64,000 bases of DNA, taken from positions 1,240,001-1,304,000 of the forward strand of contig NZ_JACVEE010000001.1 of the NCBI RefSeq assembly GCF_015355755.1, read 5' to 3'. The stretch comes from Nocardia sp. XZ_19_385. Its GTDB lineage: Bacteria; Actinomycetota; Actinomycetes; Mycobacteriales; Mycobacteriaceae. Shown here in pieces: positions 42,587 through 52,268 of the stretch; the first letter of the stretch is position 1, and every line of letters starts with the position of its first letter. The notes beneath the pieces were generated by a model. The model saw only the letters and a program-made list of their open reading frames with translations, made no database searches and was not told the DNA's origin. The position numbers and the translations under genes were made by a program.

Positions 42587-43177
42587 TCAGGGTCGGAAGT
42601 AGTCGTCCAGCAGTCGCCGCAAACACTTGTGCAGCGGTTCGAGGGTGCGATCGATCTTCATCCGGATCACCGCACCCTCCCAGGATTCGATCAGCAGGTC
42701 GGCCAGCTCCACGGCGTCGATGTCGGCGCGGATCGTGCCCAGCTCCTGGGCCTCGCGCAGCGCCTCGGCCACCCCGTCACGCCAGATCCGGAACGCGGAG
42801 GACAGCGACTCGCGCAGCACCTCGCTACCCTCCAGTTCCGCACCGAGGTTGGCGATCAAACATCCACCCGTGTAATCGGATTCGATGAACTCGTCCATCT
42901 GCCGGCCGAAGAAGGCCTTCAGTCCGGAGACCGGATCCGGAGCGGGGCCGAGCGTGGCGGCCAGGTTCCGCTGGATGCACAGCGAGTGATGGTCGATGAC
43001 GGCTTGGCCGAATGTCTCTTTGCTGTCGAAATAGTTGTAGAACGACCCCTTCGGAACGCCGACCGCGTCCAGCACCTGCTTGATGCCGGTGCCGTGGTAG
43101 CCGTTGGCGAGAAACCCTGCCGCGCCCTCTTCTACGAGGAGCTGGCGGGTGTCGTCGCTGCGTCGGGGTCGAGCCAT
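42587..43177 (-). CDS. TetR-family repressor (AcuR-like)
   Basis: 196 residues. The N-terminal HTH GYHGTGIKQVLDAVGVPKGSFYNYFDSKETF is classical for the AcuR/YxaF/LmrA type (G-S-F-Y-N-Y-F). The ligand domain contains GGCLIANLGAELEGS, a hallmark of the TetR_C_6/AcuR group that senses small electrophiles or acids. Identical ACGACCGGTCGT palindromes lie 12 bases upstream of its own start and upstream of the SDR gene, so it should repress itself and the SDR-tautomerase operon. Confidence 0.88.
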   Translation of the reverse strand: MARPRRSDDTRQLLVEEGAAGFLANGYHGTGIKQVLDAVGVPKGSFYNYFDSKETFGQAVIDHHSLCIQRNLAATLGPAPDPVSGLKAFFGRQMDEFIESDYTGGCLIANLGAELEGSEVLRESLSSAFRIWRDGVAEALREAQELGTIRADIDAVELADLLIESWEGAVIRMKIDRTLEPLHKCLRRLLDDYFRP

Positions 43178-43188
43178 GCGATCAATAT

Positions 43189-43200
43189 ACGACCGGTCGT
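43189..43200. promoter_or_regulatory. TetR autoregulatory operator
   Basis: ACGACCGGTCGT palindrome, 12 bases before the tetR ATG at 43177. Same 12 bases as the site at 42531-42542. Confidence 0.7.
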
Positions 43201-43221
43201 CTCAAAACTCAAACATGCAGC

Positions 43222-43647
43222 TCAAAGCCGCCATTGCTCGCAGCACGGAAGGAAAGCGGCCAGCTGCGTCGAGGCGAAGTCGGCGGAGTGCCAGAGCTCA
43301 GGCATGACGCCCGCGGTCCACACGTAGGTCCACGCCTGCCCGGTAGCGAGATCAACTGCACGCAAGTCGTATTCGTCGTCCTCGAAGTGGTCGAGGATCG
43401 CCCAGTCGTCCGGGCCGAGTCCGGCCAGCAGCACCCCCGGAGCCAGCCCGGCAGGATCCGGCACCAACCCGGGATAGACCCGATCCGGCAACGCCGCGAC
43501 CCGCCAGCCGGGCAATTGCGCCGGTATCCGCTCCGGGCAGCGCCCGAGCAGCACGGTCAGGACCTCCGGAAACTGCAGCGTCCCATAGACGAACAGCACA
43601 TCCCCGTCACCACTCAGCCGATCGAGCCGCCCACCCAGTCTCGCCAC
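43222..43647 (-). CDS. Gamma-glutamylcyclotransferase/AIG2-like protein
   Basis: 141 residues with a GTG start (start not certain). The family fingerprint VLFVYGTLQFPEVLTVLLGR binds the substrate, and the catalytic Glu is in HFEDDEYDLRAVDL. Enzymes of this fold cyclise gamma-glutamyl-amines or peptides to 5-oxoproline. Bacterial members of this size (BtrG/YtfP-like) have varied substrates. The C-terminus is followed by WHSADFASTQLAAFLPC. It is separated by 71 bases from the MBL hydrolase gene and not obviously co-transcribed. Confidence 0.83.
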   Translation of the reverse strand: MARLGGRLDRLSGDGDVLFVYGTLQFPEVLTVLLGRCPERIPAQLPGWRVAALPDRVYPGLVPDPAGLAPGVLLAGLGPDDWAILDHFEDDEYDLRAVDLATGQAWTYVWTAGVMPELWHSADFASTQLAAFLPCCEQWRL

Positions 43648-43719
43648 CTGTTCGACCTTGCCCGCGACCCCGGCACCTGCGCAACCTGCAACAGACGCCG
43701 TGAGTAGGGGCAGACGCGT

Positions 43720-44493
43720 TCAGGCGGACAGGCGGCGGAAGGCGCTGGGGTCATGGGAGCAGAAGATGGTGATCTCACTGCCGTGAGCACGGTTGAGTTC
43801 GACCAGGCGGCGGCGGTTTTCGTGGTAGGCGCGGGGGACGATGGCGCCGGTTTCGTAGAGCCGCCAGAGCAGTGGGGTGTGCGGGCGCACCGGGTCGATC
43901 TCGCTACCGAGGTAGAAGGCGTCGCCGGCGTGCAGCAGCCATCCGTTGCCCGTGTCGACGGCGACGCCGACGTGGCCGCGGGTGTGGCCGGGCAGCGGGA
44001 CGACGAGGATCTCCGAGGGCAGCCCCGGCAGGTCGCGAACCGCGCGGAAGCCGAACCAGTCTGTGCCGCCGCCGGTTTCGTTGACGAGCCACTTCGGTTC
44101 GTGCGACCACTGCTGTTTGCGGTAGCGCAGCCGTTCCGACAGTGTCTTCGGTTCGGTGACGGCCCGCAGTTCCGGTCCGTGGACGTGGACGGTCGCGTGC
44201 GGGAAGTCGGCGAGTCCGCCCGCGTGGTCCAGATCCAGGTGGGTGACGATGATGTCGCGCACGTCGGCGAGGTCGTAGCCCAGAGCTTCGATCTGCCGGA
44301 TCGCGGTCTCATGCTCGATCAGCTTGGCGCCCAAAGCATATCGGGCGGGGCCGATCATGCGGCCGGGGTCCCGCACGCAGCCCAGGCCATAGCCGGTGTC
44401 GACGAGCACCAGGCCGGCGCCGGTGTCGACGAGGATGCAGTGGTCGACCACGCCCATCGACATGGTGCCGCAGTTGAGGTGATGTATCCGCAC
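43720..44493 (-). CDS. Metallo-beta-lactamase-fold hydrolase (AHL-lactonase-like)
   Basis: 257 residues from the GTG at 44493; the frame stays open farther upstream but without family features. Binuclear zinc motif H-x-H-x-D-H is seen as THLDLDHAGG, then the later ligands in PLPGHTRGHVGVAV, LLHAGDAFY and FCSHDPSAF. The layout resembles N-acyl-homoserine lactonases (AttM/AiiA type), though specificity cannot be told from sequence. It is probably transcribed alone. Confidence 0.83.
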   Translation of the reverse strand: MRIHHLNCGTMSMGVVDHCILVDTGAGLVLVDTGYGLGCVRDPGRMIGPARYALGAKLIEHETAIRQIEALGYDLADVRDIIVTHLDLDHAGGLADFPHATVHVHGPELRAVTEPKTLSERLRYRKQQWSHEPKWLVNETGGGTDWFGFRAVRDLPGLPSEILVVPLPGHTRGHVGVAVDTGNGWLLHAGDAFYLGSEIDPVRPHTPLLWRLYETGAIVPRAYHENRRRLVELNRAHGSEITIFCSHDPSAFRRLSA

Positions 44494-44690
44494 AAGCTGA
44501 GCGTCCCAGACGGTGGTGGGCCGGTCAATGAATCGAGATCGATCGAAGTCCGAGTCATCAACCGTCCCTCCCCGAGGGTTTCCGGTACAGATAGGTCCGC
44601 GCCCATCCAGTATCGGCACCGCCGCCCGAATCACCGCTACCCGAATCCGCGCGCGCGATCATGGGTGAGCCGAGTAGTCGATACCTCAGC

Positions 44691-47600
44691 TCAAGATCCA
44701 TCCGGAGCAATCGGAAGATCCGGGCAGGCTTGCCGGTATCCGATATCGGGCGGAATCCATTCACGCCAATTCTTCCGGCTGATATTCGAGGTCAGCTTGG
44801 CGCAGAGTTCTGCCGCCACCGCGTCGTACATCCGCCAAATCTGGATACCGTCCAACCCTGCCGTAACGAATGTGGAGCCGTCTGGATTGAAAGACAGTGA
44901 ATTCGCGTACAGGGATGGTTTGGGTGGCGAGCTGCCCATCGACCCCCCGGTCCGCATATCCCACAGTCGAACTGCTTCATCCATGCCGACCGTCGCCAGC
45001 CACTTGCCGTCCGAGCTGAAGGCGGCTTCGGCTACATATCCGATGTGGCCGGAAAGCGGTCCAACGACCACACGACCGGTCTCCACCTGCCACACCCACA
45101 GCCGGCCGTCGCTTCCGGCAAGGGCAACGCGCTCGCCGTCTGCACTGACGCTGCGGAAACCCAGCCCAGGACCCGGGATGATCGGCTGCCCCTTACGACG
45201 TCCCGTCCCTACATCCCAGATCCGCACTGCACCGACGCCATCGACTGTGGCGATCGACCTGTTGTCTTCGCTGAACCTCACCCCGTCCAAGCCATCGGCG
45301 TGATCTGCCAGCGGGTCGCCGATCGGCTCCCCGGATTCGACCGCGACGACCTGGACCGACGCGCCCGATTGCACAGCGGCCAGCAGTTGGTCATCTGTGC
45401 TGAATGCGATGTCGTGCAAGGCTCCGCCGGGAACCTTCACCGGCCCCGCGACGAGGGTCCCCGTATCGGCAGTCCAGAGATAGAGCGATCCGTCGTTGGA
45501 CGCGGCCGCAACCTTCTTACCGTCAGCACTGACCGCCAAGTATTTCGCCACGGCCTCGTTGCTCGGGTCGATGTTTCGCACGCCGAGGAGCGGACCTGCG
45601 GGCCGGCCATTTCGCGCATCCCACACGCGTACTGTGCCGTTGCCCGCACCCGTGACCATCCTCTCGCCATTCTGGCTGAAGGCCACAGACCATATATTCC
45701 GTGCGAGGTACTCCGCTCCCTCGACTGAGAACATTTCCAATGGAGGCTCCCAAATCCGGACCGTCCCGTCTGCTCCGCCGGACACAATCCGCATGCCATC
45801 CGGGGCGAATCCAACCGTCCGCACCATACCGACGTGACCAGTCAACGGTTGACCGGCCGAAAGTACACCTACCGTGTGCTCATCTCGCGCTACCAACTGC
45901 CGCACGCGAATCGTTCCGTCATTCCCACCGGATACGACTCGCCTGCCATCCGGGCTGAAGGCAACAGCACTGACGGATCCGGTGTGCCCCTCTGTTCGCA
46001 CACCTATGGATTGATCGGCATCAACATCCCAGACCCGGATCGAACCGTCGTCCGCACCGATGATGATCCTGCTACCGTCAGAATTGAAGGCACTGCTCTC
46101 GAATCGAACCCCGGTCGCATCCTCGACAGTCGCCACGACTTTCCCGGAACCGATGTCCCACACCCGTACCCCGTTGCCGACCGAGGCGATACGGCTGCCA
46201 TCGGGACTGAACTCCAAACGGTTCATCACATAGCGGGAGCCGGTCATATCCACGCCCACTCGTTGACCCGTCAGACTGTCCACAACCCGGATCAACCCCT
46301 CACGATCTTGATAGGCGATACGCAGACCATCTGGGCTCAGCGCCATATCGCCCAGGGGGTCAGGAACTTCCAGGGGTTGCCTCAGGATTTGTCCGGTTCG
46401 GGTGTCCAACATCCGCAGGTCCGACGCCCACGACAACACCCGCGTGGCGTCAGCACTGAAGTCCATGACGGGACCGGCCGCGCCGGTCCATGCGTCACCG
46501 GTGGCCAGGCCGGTATGCGCGTCCAAGGCACCTACCTTCCCGTCCGTACCCGCCACGACAACCCGGGTGCCATCCGGGCTGAACGTCACGCGGTGGATCG
46601 ATTCCGACTCGTTCATCCATCGGAGATCCGGACTCATGTAGAGCAATTCGACCGCTGCGGCTCGCACCCGCTCGTGCGAGGACAACTCGAGCGCGGCGAG
46701 GACCAGTTGGGACGCCAGGACGGGCCCGCCACTGCGTGCACCGCTCACCATGGCTTTGCTGTGCGCGATGAGTTGCAGCGCAGTCGCTTCGCGGGACCGC
46801 GTCTCGACCTCGTCCCGGGCTTGTCGCGCCTGAACGAAACCGATCGCCGCAACCATGGAGATCACCAGCGATATCACCGCGAGCGCCAGTAGACCGCGGG
46901 ATCTGCTGCGAATGGCCTCCGCGTACTGCTGCGCTTCTCGTTCCGCCCGCGACGAAGCGGCCGCGAGCGCCTCCGCGGCCTCCTGTCGCTCCTTGGCAAC
47001 CCGCAATTCCTCGCGCTGCCTTTGCTTTTCCACTTCGGCGAGTTCGTTCTCCCGCACCCGGGACGCGGCCAAGTACGTGCGGGCCGGCTGCAGGCGTTCG
47101 CGAAACCCTGGGGCAGCGGTGAGCGTTTCGGCTTCGACCAGCCGGGTGCCGTGGAGTAACCAGGCGTCATCGCGTTCGTTGCGATCCCAGGCGAGGGCCG
47201 ACTGTTCCAGCGTGTCGGCGTCTTTCAGGGCCTCGGCTTCTGCGCGTAACCACGCGGCGAGTTCGTCCCATTGGCGCAGCAGGCTTTCCACCGCCACTTC
47301 GACGACGGTTTCGCCGTTGCGGTGGTCCTTCACCATGAGCCGGGCGTCGACGAATCGGTCGATCAGGTCGTGGCTTTCGGCGGGGAGGTCGCTCCAGCGG
47401 GCGATGCGGCGGAGGGGCTGATCGTTTTCCGGGTTCACCGTTGCCAGCCATGGAATGAACGCGGTGCGAAGGACTTTCAACTGTTTACGGCGCTCAGCGG
47501 GCCGGCCGGCCAGGAGGGCGTCGATTTCCGTCCGCACCACGACGCTCATCCCGCCCATGGCGACGTACTCGTCCAGTCTCAGCACCCCGTCGTCGCCGTA

Positions 47601-48926
47601 GTCCTGGTGCAGGCGGGCGAGGGTGAGGGCCAGCAGCGGCAGGGTGTCGGCGCCGTCGGTGCAGTCGGCGACGAGTTTGTCGAGCAGGGCGGGCTCGATT
47701 TCGAGGCGGTGACCGGCTGCGGTGGCGCGGGCGGCCGGGCCGGTGATCACCTCACGGAACCGGGTGCGAGGTAAGGGTTTCAGGTGATCGAAGACGAGGG
47801 TTTCGACGTCGGCCAGTTGCGGGGCGGTTTGGAACAGTTCATAGCGGTCGGTGCGGATGGTCAGGGCGATCAGCAGCGGGACCCGGTCGGGGCCGGTGAG
47901 AAGTTCGGCGAGCAGGTCGAGTAGTTGATCGCCCTCGACACCGGCGTCCGCTCCGAACAGTTCCTCGGTTTGGTCGATGGGCAGCACCAGGGTGGGCTGA
48001 GCTTCCGCGGAATCGAACAGGCGAGCGTGGGCGGCCTGAACGATGTCCCCCAGCCACTCCCGGACCAGGTCGACCCGATGTGGCAGTGCGGATTTGATGT
48101 CACCGAGTGAGGTGCCGCTCAGGCCGAGCCGGGTGCGGGTCGCGTGGATCGCGGCTGCCAGTCCGTGGGCTCCGGTCAGTGCCGCGCGCTCCGGGCGCAC
48201 GATGTCGAGCACGGCGAACTGACGGTCATCGCGGGACAGGCGGGGTAGCAGGCCGGCGCGGAGGAAGGAGGATTTCCCGGTGCCGGACGGACCGAGGATC
48301 GCGAAGACCGAAGGTTTGCCCGTGGTGCGCATTCCGCGCAGCAAGTCCATGCCGCGCACAATCTGCGCGTCACGACCGAAATAGATTGCGGCGTCTGCGG
48401 ATTCGAATGGCTGCCAGCCGCGATACGGGCAGCGGCCGGGGTCTTGCGGTGGGGGCCACGGGAAATGCTGAGCACCGATGCCTGCCGTTCGCAGACCGTG
48501 CAGTAATCGCTGCAGGCCCTCGGTGCGGAAGGAGACGGGATCGTAACCGGCGACCGCGATTTCGGTGTGTGGCCCGGCACCGAACAGGTCGCAGCGCTGC
48601 CATTCGCGGGTGACGTCGGTTTCGGTCAGGCGTTCCAGGCGTGCGCTGAAGATGCGTTTGCCGAGGTTTTCGGCGGTGCGGTACTCGACGACACATTCGC
48701 GCGAACCCTGCCAGTTCGCCGAGAGCAGGCAGATGACCGCTTCGCAGCGTTCGTTGGCGCGGACCAGTGCCTCTTTCCAGCGCGTGCCCGCTGGGATGCC
48801 CGCTTCGTGGGACAAGTCGAGGAAGATGTCCTCGGCTAGCCCGGGGTCTTGCTCGATCAGCCACTGCCGCAAGGCGATTGCCGCCGCGTTGTCCTTGCTC
48901 GAATGACTGAGGAAAATCCGCGTCAT
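44691..48926 (-). CDS. TIR - STAND NTPase - transmembrane - WD40 repeat protein
   Basis: 1411 residues. TIR domain 1 to ~135 (RIFLSHSSKDN; likely NADase-type Glu81 in CVVEYRTAE). A CPYRGWQPF linker leads into a STAND-type P-loop NTPase: Walker A GPSGTGKSS at 212-220 and Walker B LVLPIDQTEELF near 317. A charged coiled region (~622-675) precedes one membrane helix (678-699). From ~765 to the end lies a chain of WD40 blades (VAFSPDGRRVVSGG-type). Proteins of this plan sense a signal with WD40, oligomerise through the NTPase and act through TIR, often by NAD+ depletion in antiphage defence. The DUF4231 gene sits 23 bases upstream, probably in the same operon. Confidence 0.88.
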   Translation of the reverse strand: MTRIFLSHSSKDNAAAIALRQWLIEQDPGLAEDIFLDLSHEAGIPAGTRWKEALVRANERCEAVICLLSANWQGSRECVVEYRTAENLGKRIFSARLERLTETDVTREWQRCDLFGAGPHTEIAVAGYDPVSFRTEGLQRLLHGLRTAGIGAQHFPWPPPQDPGRCPYRGWQPFESADAAIYFGRDAQIVRGMDLLRGMRTTGKPSVFAILGPSGTGKSSFLRAGLLPRLSRDDRQFAVLDIVRPERAALTGAHGLAAAIHATRTRLGLSGTSLGDIKSALPHRVDLVREWLGDIVQAAHARLFDSAEAQPTLVLPIDQTEELFGADAGVEGDQLLDLLAELLTGPDRVPLLIALTIRTDRYELFQTAPQLADVETLVFDHLKPLPRTRFREVITGPAARATAAGHRLEIEPALLDKLVADCTDGADTLPLLALTLARLHQDYGDDGVLRLDEYVAMGGMSVVVRTEIDALLAGRPAERRKQLKVLRTAFIPWLATVNPENDQPLRRIARWSDLPAESHDLIDRFVDARLMVKDHRNGETVVEVAVESLLRQWDELAAWLRAEAEALKDADTLEQSALAWDRNERDDAWLLHGTRLVEAETLTAAPGFRERLQPARTYLAASRVRENELAEVEKQRQREELRVAKERQEAAEALAAASSRAEREAQQYAEAIRSRSRGLLALAVISLVISMVAAIGFVQARQARDEVETRSREATALQLIAHSKAMVSGARSGGPVLASQLVLAALELSSHERVRAAAVELLYMSPDLRWMNESESIHRVTFSPDGTRVVVAGTDGKVGALDAHTGLATGDAWTGAAGPVMDFSADATRVLSWASDLRMLDTRTGQILRQPLEVPDPLGDMALSPDGLRIAYQDREGLIRVVDSLTGQRVGVDMTGSRYVMNRLEFSPDGSRIASVGNGVRVWDIGSGKVVATVEDATGVRFESSAFNSDGSRIIIGADDGSIRVWDVDADQSIGVRTEGHTGSVSAVAFSPDGRRVVSGGNDGTIRVRQLVARDEHTVGVLSAGQPLTGHVGMVRTVGFAPDGMRIVSGGADGTVRIWEPPLEMFSVEGAEYLARNIWSVAFSQNGERMVTGAGNGTVRVWDARNGRPAGPLLGVRNIDPSNEAVAKYLAVSADGKKVAAASNDGSLYLWTADTGTLVAGPVKVPGGALHDIAFSTDDQLLAAVQSGASVQVVAVESGEPIGDPLADHADGLDGVRFSEDNRSIATVDGVGAVRIWDVGTGRRKGQPIIPGPGLGFRSVSADGERVALAGSDGRLWVWQVETGRVVVGPLSGHIGYVAEAAFSSDGKWLATVGMDEAVRLWDMRTGGSMGSSPPKPSLYANSLSFNPDGSTFVTAGLDGIQIWRMYDAVAAELCAKLTSNISRKNWREWIPPDIGYRQACPDLPIAPDGS

Positions 48927-48949
48927 CGCCCTGCCCCTCCCCTGCCAGA

Positions 48950-49393
48950 CTATTTCTGTGGCGCCTGACTACTTCGCTCGGTGTCGGTGAGCCATGCGCT
49001 GGTTTCCTGCGACAGGATGCGCTCCACCCGTTCGGCCAGCACCAGTCGGCGATCGTCGCCGCCATAGGCGCCCGTGCCGGCGAGGTACAGGTGCTTCTGC
49101 TGTTTGAGGGATTCGGTGGTGGAGCGGTAGCGCATCCAGTTCGCATGCCACTGGAACAGTTGCTCCGCACCCTCCGCGACGACCACGACGGCCGCGAGGC
49201 TCGCGGTCAGCAGCGGCGGCGCGGAAATGGCTGCGACAACCGGCACTGTCGCGCCGACCAGCAACTGCACCACCTTCATCGTTTTGTAGGACCGTTGGGC
49301 ACGCAGGGATTTGGCGCGGTACCAGGTCAGCTGGTCATTCAGTCGCGCCCATACCGGATCGTCACTGTCGGGCGTCCCCGCCGTTCGCGCCAT
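48950..49393 (-). CDS. DUF4231 (SLATT-like) two-helix membrane protein
   Basis: 147 residues from the ATG at 49393 (GGAAG six bases ahead; an ATG at 49420 is the alternative). Pattern: WARLNDQLTWYRAKSLRAQRSYKTMKVVQLLVGATVPVVAAI, a second hydrophobic helix LLTASLAAVVVVAEGAEQLF, then the amphipathic WMRYRSTTESLKQQKHLYLAGTGAYGG. DUF4231 belongs to the SLATT group, predicted pore-forming effectors in bacterial conflict systems. It precedes the TIR-NTPase-WD40 gene by 23 bases, suggesting a two-part system. No experimental data on this pair are known to me. Confidence 0.82.
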   Translation of the reverse strand: MARTAGTPDSDDPVWARLNDQLTWYRAKSLRAQRSYKTMKVVQLLVGATVPVVAAISAPPLLTASLAAVVVVAEGAEQLFQWHANWMRYRSTTESLKQQKHLYLAGTGAYGGDDRRLVLAERVERILSQETSAWLTDTERSSQAPQK

Positions 49394-49688
49394 ATTCGCT
49401 TCCGCCACAAGACAACTCATAGCATGTGCGCGCGGTTATAGCCGAGCCGGACTTTACGACCTGGGATGCCGGTCCAGATGTCTTGGGTCGATGCACAACT
49501 CACGCGGGCCTGCGGGGGGTCGGACTAGGCAATGCGTCAACTGAGCTGTAGCCGTGCGTCTTTCGTGATAGACCTTTCACCGATGCGGTTCGCCGCAGCG
49601 AGCTCGAAATCTTCCGGGGGGATGTGTAGACCTATGCGTCAACGTAATTCGACTATTCCATTACAGGGCCCGGCGACCCGGCACTGTC

Positions 49689-50459
49689 ATGTCCTGGACC
49701 GGTGATCCGGTCTGGCTCGCGGACGTGCTGCGCGCCGCGGGCCTGCGCGTGATCGAACACGACGGGTGGCGCGAGCGAGGGCATGGCGACTTCCGGGACA
49801 TCCGCGGGGTGCTGTGCCACCACACCGCCGGTGGTGGGCCCGATGATTGGCAGGTCGTGCAGTACGGGCGGGCCGATCTGGCCGGGCCGCTCGCGCAGCT
49901 GGTTCTGGAGAAAGACGGCACCTACCGGGTGATCGCGGTGGGGGTGTGCTGGCATGCCGGGCCCGGGAGCTGGCCCGGCTGGCCTACCGACGACGCGAAC
50001 TTCCACACCATCGGGATCGAGGCGGTGTCGAGCGGGTGCGAACCGTTCGATTGGACGCCGCGGCAGATCGATGCGTATCAGCGTGGGGCGGCGGCGATTC
50101 TGGCCCGAATCGGCAGGGACGCGGGCGATTGTGTGGCGCACCGCGAATACAGCAGCGAGGGAAAGATCGACCCCGCCGGAATCGATATGGACGAATTCCG
50201 GTGGGCTGTTCAAGGATTCATAGAAGGGGGCGTACCTATGAGTGCGGCGGAAGTCAATCGAATACAGGAATTCATCACCGCGTTCTGCGGACCGATCGGC
50301 AGCGATATCAAGGACATTCGCGAGCAGCTGTGCGGGCACGGGCAACGCGACGGCGGGCAGTTCGGGGGGTGGCCGCAACTGGACGGCCTCACGCTGGTCG
50401 AGGCCATCGCCGATATCCGCACCCGCCTGGAGAAGCTCGAGCACGGCGGTGCCGCATGA
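49689..50459 (+). CDS. N-acetylmuramoyl-L-alanine amidase, phage LysA type
   Basis: 256 residues and no signal peptide. Amidase_2/PGRP fold: zinc His in GVLCHHTAGGG (H44/H45), WHAGPGSWPGW, then the second ligand group AHREYSSEGKIDP (H151, K159, D161). The C-terminal ~60 residues resemble the helical tail of phage endolysins of nocardioform hosts. It would cut the peptide from glycan strands of peptidoglycan. Its stop overlaps the following LysB-type gene (ATGA). Together they look like a phage lysis pair retained without other phage genes. Confidence 0.85.
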   Translation: MSWTGDPVWLADVLRAAGLRVIEHDGWRERGHGDFRDIRGVLCHHTAGGGPDDWQVVQYGRADLAGPLAQLVLEKDGTYRVIAVGVCWHAGPGSWPGWPTDDANFHTIGIEAVSSGCEPFDWTPRQIDAYQRGAAAILARIGRDAGDCVAHREYSSEGKIDPAGIDMDEFRWAVQGFIEGGVPMSAAEVNRIQEFITAFCGPIGSDIKDIREQLCGHGQRDGGQFGGWPQLDGLTLVEAIADIRTRLEKLEHGGAA

Positions 50460-51184
50460 TCGACGTCCTGATCGTCGGCGGTACCTGGGCGCCGCATGGT
50501 CATCCCGTCACCGATGCGTTCGCGCAGGTGCTCGATCCGAGCCGGTTCACCACCCGAATGGTGCCCTACCCAGCGGATTACGGTCGGCAGACCACCTTCG
50601 CCGACAGTCGCGCGGCAGGTACCGCCGCGCTGATCGAAGCGGTGCACAGCACCGGCAACCGGGTCATTCTCGCGGGCTATTCGCAGGGGGCGATCATCGC
50701 CGGCGACCTCGCCGCCGAGATCGGGCAGGGGCACCGGCCCGAGATGGAAGTGCTGGCCTGCGCGTTGATCGCCGACCCGCTGCGTCCGACCGGGCGGTGC
50801 CTCGATCCCAACCCGGGCGGATACGGCATCGCCGGGGAACGCCATATCGAGGGCGTCCCCACGTATTGGTCCGCGGCGCCGGGTGATCCGATCACCGCGT
50901 TGCCGCCGGGGAATCCGTTGCGCTCCATCGCCGATCTGTCGCAGTACTTCACGTTGACCGGCCCGGAGGCGGTGCTGCGCTGGGGGCAGAGCCTGGTCGA
51001 TGTCGCGATCCAGCGGCAAGCGCAGGATTGGTGGTCGCCGGAGAACTTCCAAAGCTGGGGTGGAGCAATCGCTTTCGCGCGTGGCTATCTGCTCGACGGC
51101 CGCCACACCGACGACTATGTTCGCTTCGGGCACGCTGCCCGGCTCGGCGAGGCCATCAACAACGAGGTGACCGTCAACGCCTGA
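50456..51184 (+). CDS. LysB-like mycolylarabinogalactan esterase / cutinase-fold hydrolase
   Basis: 242 residues. Alpha/beta hydrolase with the cutinase nucleophile motif GYSQG (Ser76) and probable triad partners Asp144 (APGDPI) and His226 (RFGHAARLG). Mycobacteriophage LysB enzymes cut the ester linking mycolic acids to arabinogalactan, and the length and TTRMVPYPADYG start match them. It overlaps the amidase gene by four bases. The pairing of an amidase with a mycolyl esterase is the standard lysis arrangement of phages infecting mycolic-acid bacteria. Confidence 0.82.
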   Translation: MIDVLIVGGTWAPHGHPVTDAFAQVLDPSRFTTRMVPYPADYGRQTTFADSRAAGTAALIEAVHSTGNRVILAGYSQGAIIAGDLAAEIGQGHRPEMEVLACALIADPLRPTGRCLDPNPGGYGIAGERHIEGVPTYWSAAPGDPITALPPGNPLRSIADLSQYFTLTGPEAVLRWGQSLVDVAIQRQAQDWWSPENFQSWGGAIAFARGYLLDGRHTDDYVRFGHAARLGEAINNEVTVNA

Positions 51185-51191
51185 CTGCGGG

Positions 51192-52100
51192 CTATACCGG
51201 ACGCTGCCCGCGGATGATTTCCGCTAGCTGTTCATAGTCCTCGGTGCGCGCGGTCGACGCACGGAAAGTCAACCCCAGGGCTCTGGCGGGGGCGGGGTTC
51301 GCGAAGCGCGCCGTATCGAGGGTTCCGCGAGCGGTCTCCGCCGCGACAGCCATCTCCGGGATCAGTGTCACACCCAATCCGCCTGCGACACACTGGACTA
51401 CGGTTGTCAGCGATGCCGCCCGGGTATCGCCGACCGAGCCCGGCCGGGTGTCGCTCGAGCGGCAGAACTCCAGCGTCTGGTCGCGCAGGCAGTGCCCTTC
51501 GTCGAGTAGCAGCAACGGCAGCGTGTCCAGCGCCGAGGCGGCAATGTCCTCGCGCCCGGCCAACTCGTGACCACGCGGCGTGACCAGGACGAATTCCTCG
51601 GTGTACAAGGGGATTTCGGTCAGCCCGGGGGCATCGGCAGGCAGCGCGAGCAAGGCGACATCCAGTACCCCGGTGCGCAAACCGTCCAGCAGCCGGGCGG
51701 TTTGGTCCTCGATGACCTGCGGCGCCAACGCCGGAACCCGCCGCCGCAACTCCGGCAGCAGCGCGGGCAGCACATAGGGCGCGACCGTCGGAATGATGCC
51801 CATCCGCAACGTCCCGCCGAGCCCATCTCCGGTGGCGGAGGCGACAAATCGGTCAGCTGCTTCCAGCGTCGCCGTCGCCTGTGGCAGCAGTCGCGTGCCT
51901 TCCGCGGTCACCAGCACTCGGCGCGTACTGCGCTCGATCAGCTGCAGCCCCAGTCCGTTTTCGAGCGCGGCCAATGCCTGCGATAACGTGGGTTGGCTCA
52001 CACCGAGCCGGGCTGCCGCGGTACCGAAATGGCGATACTCCGCGACAGCTACGAACGCACGCAGCTGTGACAGTGTGGGCTGATAAGTCTGATCAGTCAC
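51192..52100 (-). CDS. oxyR: OxyR-like LysR-family peroxide sensor
   Basis: 302 residues from the GTG at 52100. LysR HTH ([39 protein letters not shown]) and a periplasmic-binding-like domain. The redox pair is present with the exact OxyR spacing: C in DEGHC and the second C nine residues later in LEFC (C199/C208-type). Oxidation forms the disulfide that activates transcription. It is divergent from ahpC-ahpD, its classical target in mycobacteria and streptomycetes. The gene is intact here, unlike the broken oxyR of M. tuberculosis. Confidence 0.92.
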   Translation of the reverse strand: MTDQTYQPTLSQLRAFVAVAEYRHFGTAAARLGVSQPTLSQALAALENGLGLQLIERSTRRVLVTAEGTRLLPQATATLEAADRFVASATGDGLGGTLRMGIIPTVAPYVLPALLPELRRRVPALAPQVIEDQTARLLDGLRTGVLDVALLALPADAPGLTEIPLYTEEFVLVTPRGHELAGREDIAASALDTLPLLLLDEGHCLRDQTLEFCRSSDTRPGSVGDTRAASLTTVVQCVAGGLGVTLIPEMAVAAETARGTLDTARFANPAPARALGLTFRASTARTEDYEQLAEIIRGQRPV

Positions 52101-52109
52101 GCCTATCAG
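52080..52109. promoter_or_regulatory. Candidate OxyR site in the oxyR-ahpC intergenic region
   Basis: Inverted repeat CTGATA (52080-52085) and TATCAG (52104-52109), with an inner CTGATCAG palindrome at 52089-52096. It straddles the oxyR start codon at 52100, where autoregulation would be expected. The consensus match is visual only. Confidence 0.4.
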
Positions 52110-52268
52110 TCTAGTGCGACCGATCACCTTTACCTTTCGCAGGCTCGTAGGCAAGATCGCTTCGGCACACGCTTCTGAAACATCCCGTGTTCAACCCCCA
52201 CCCGCTGTGTTCTACCCACCCCGCCGGCTCCGCCGGCTGACCATCCCCCAGAGGACGAGGAGACAAGC

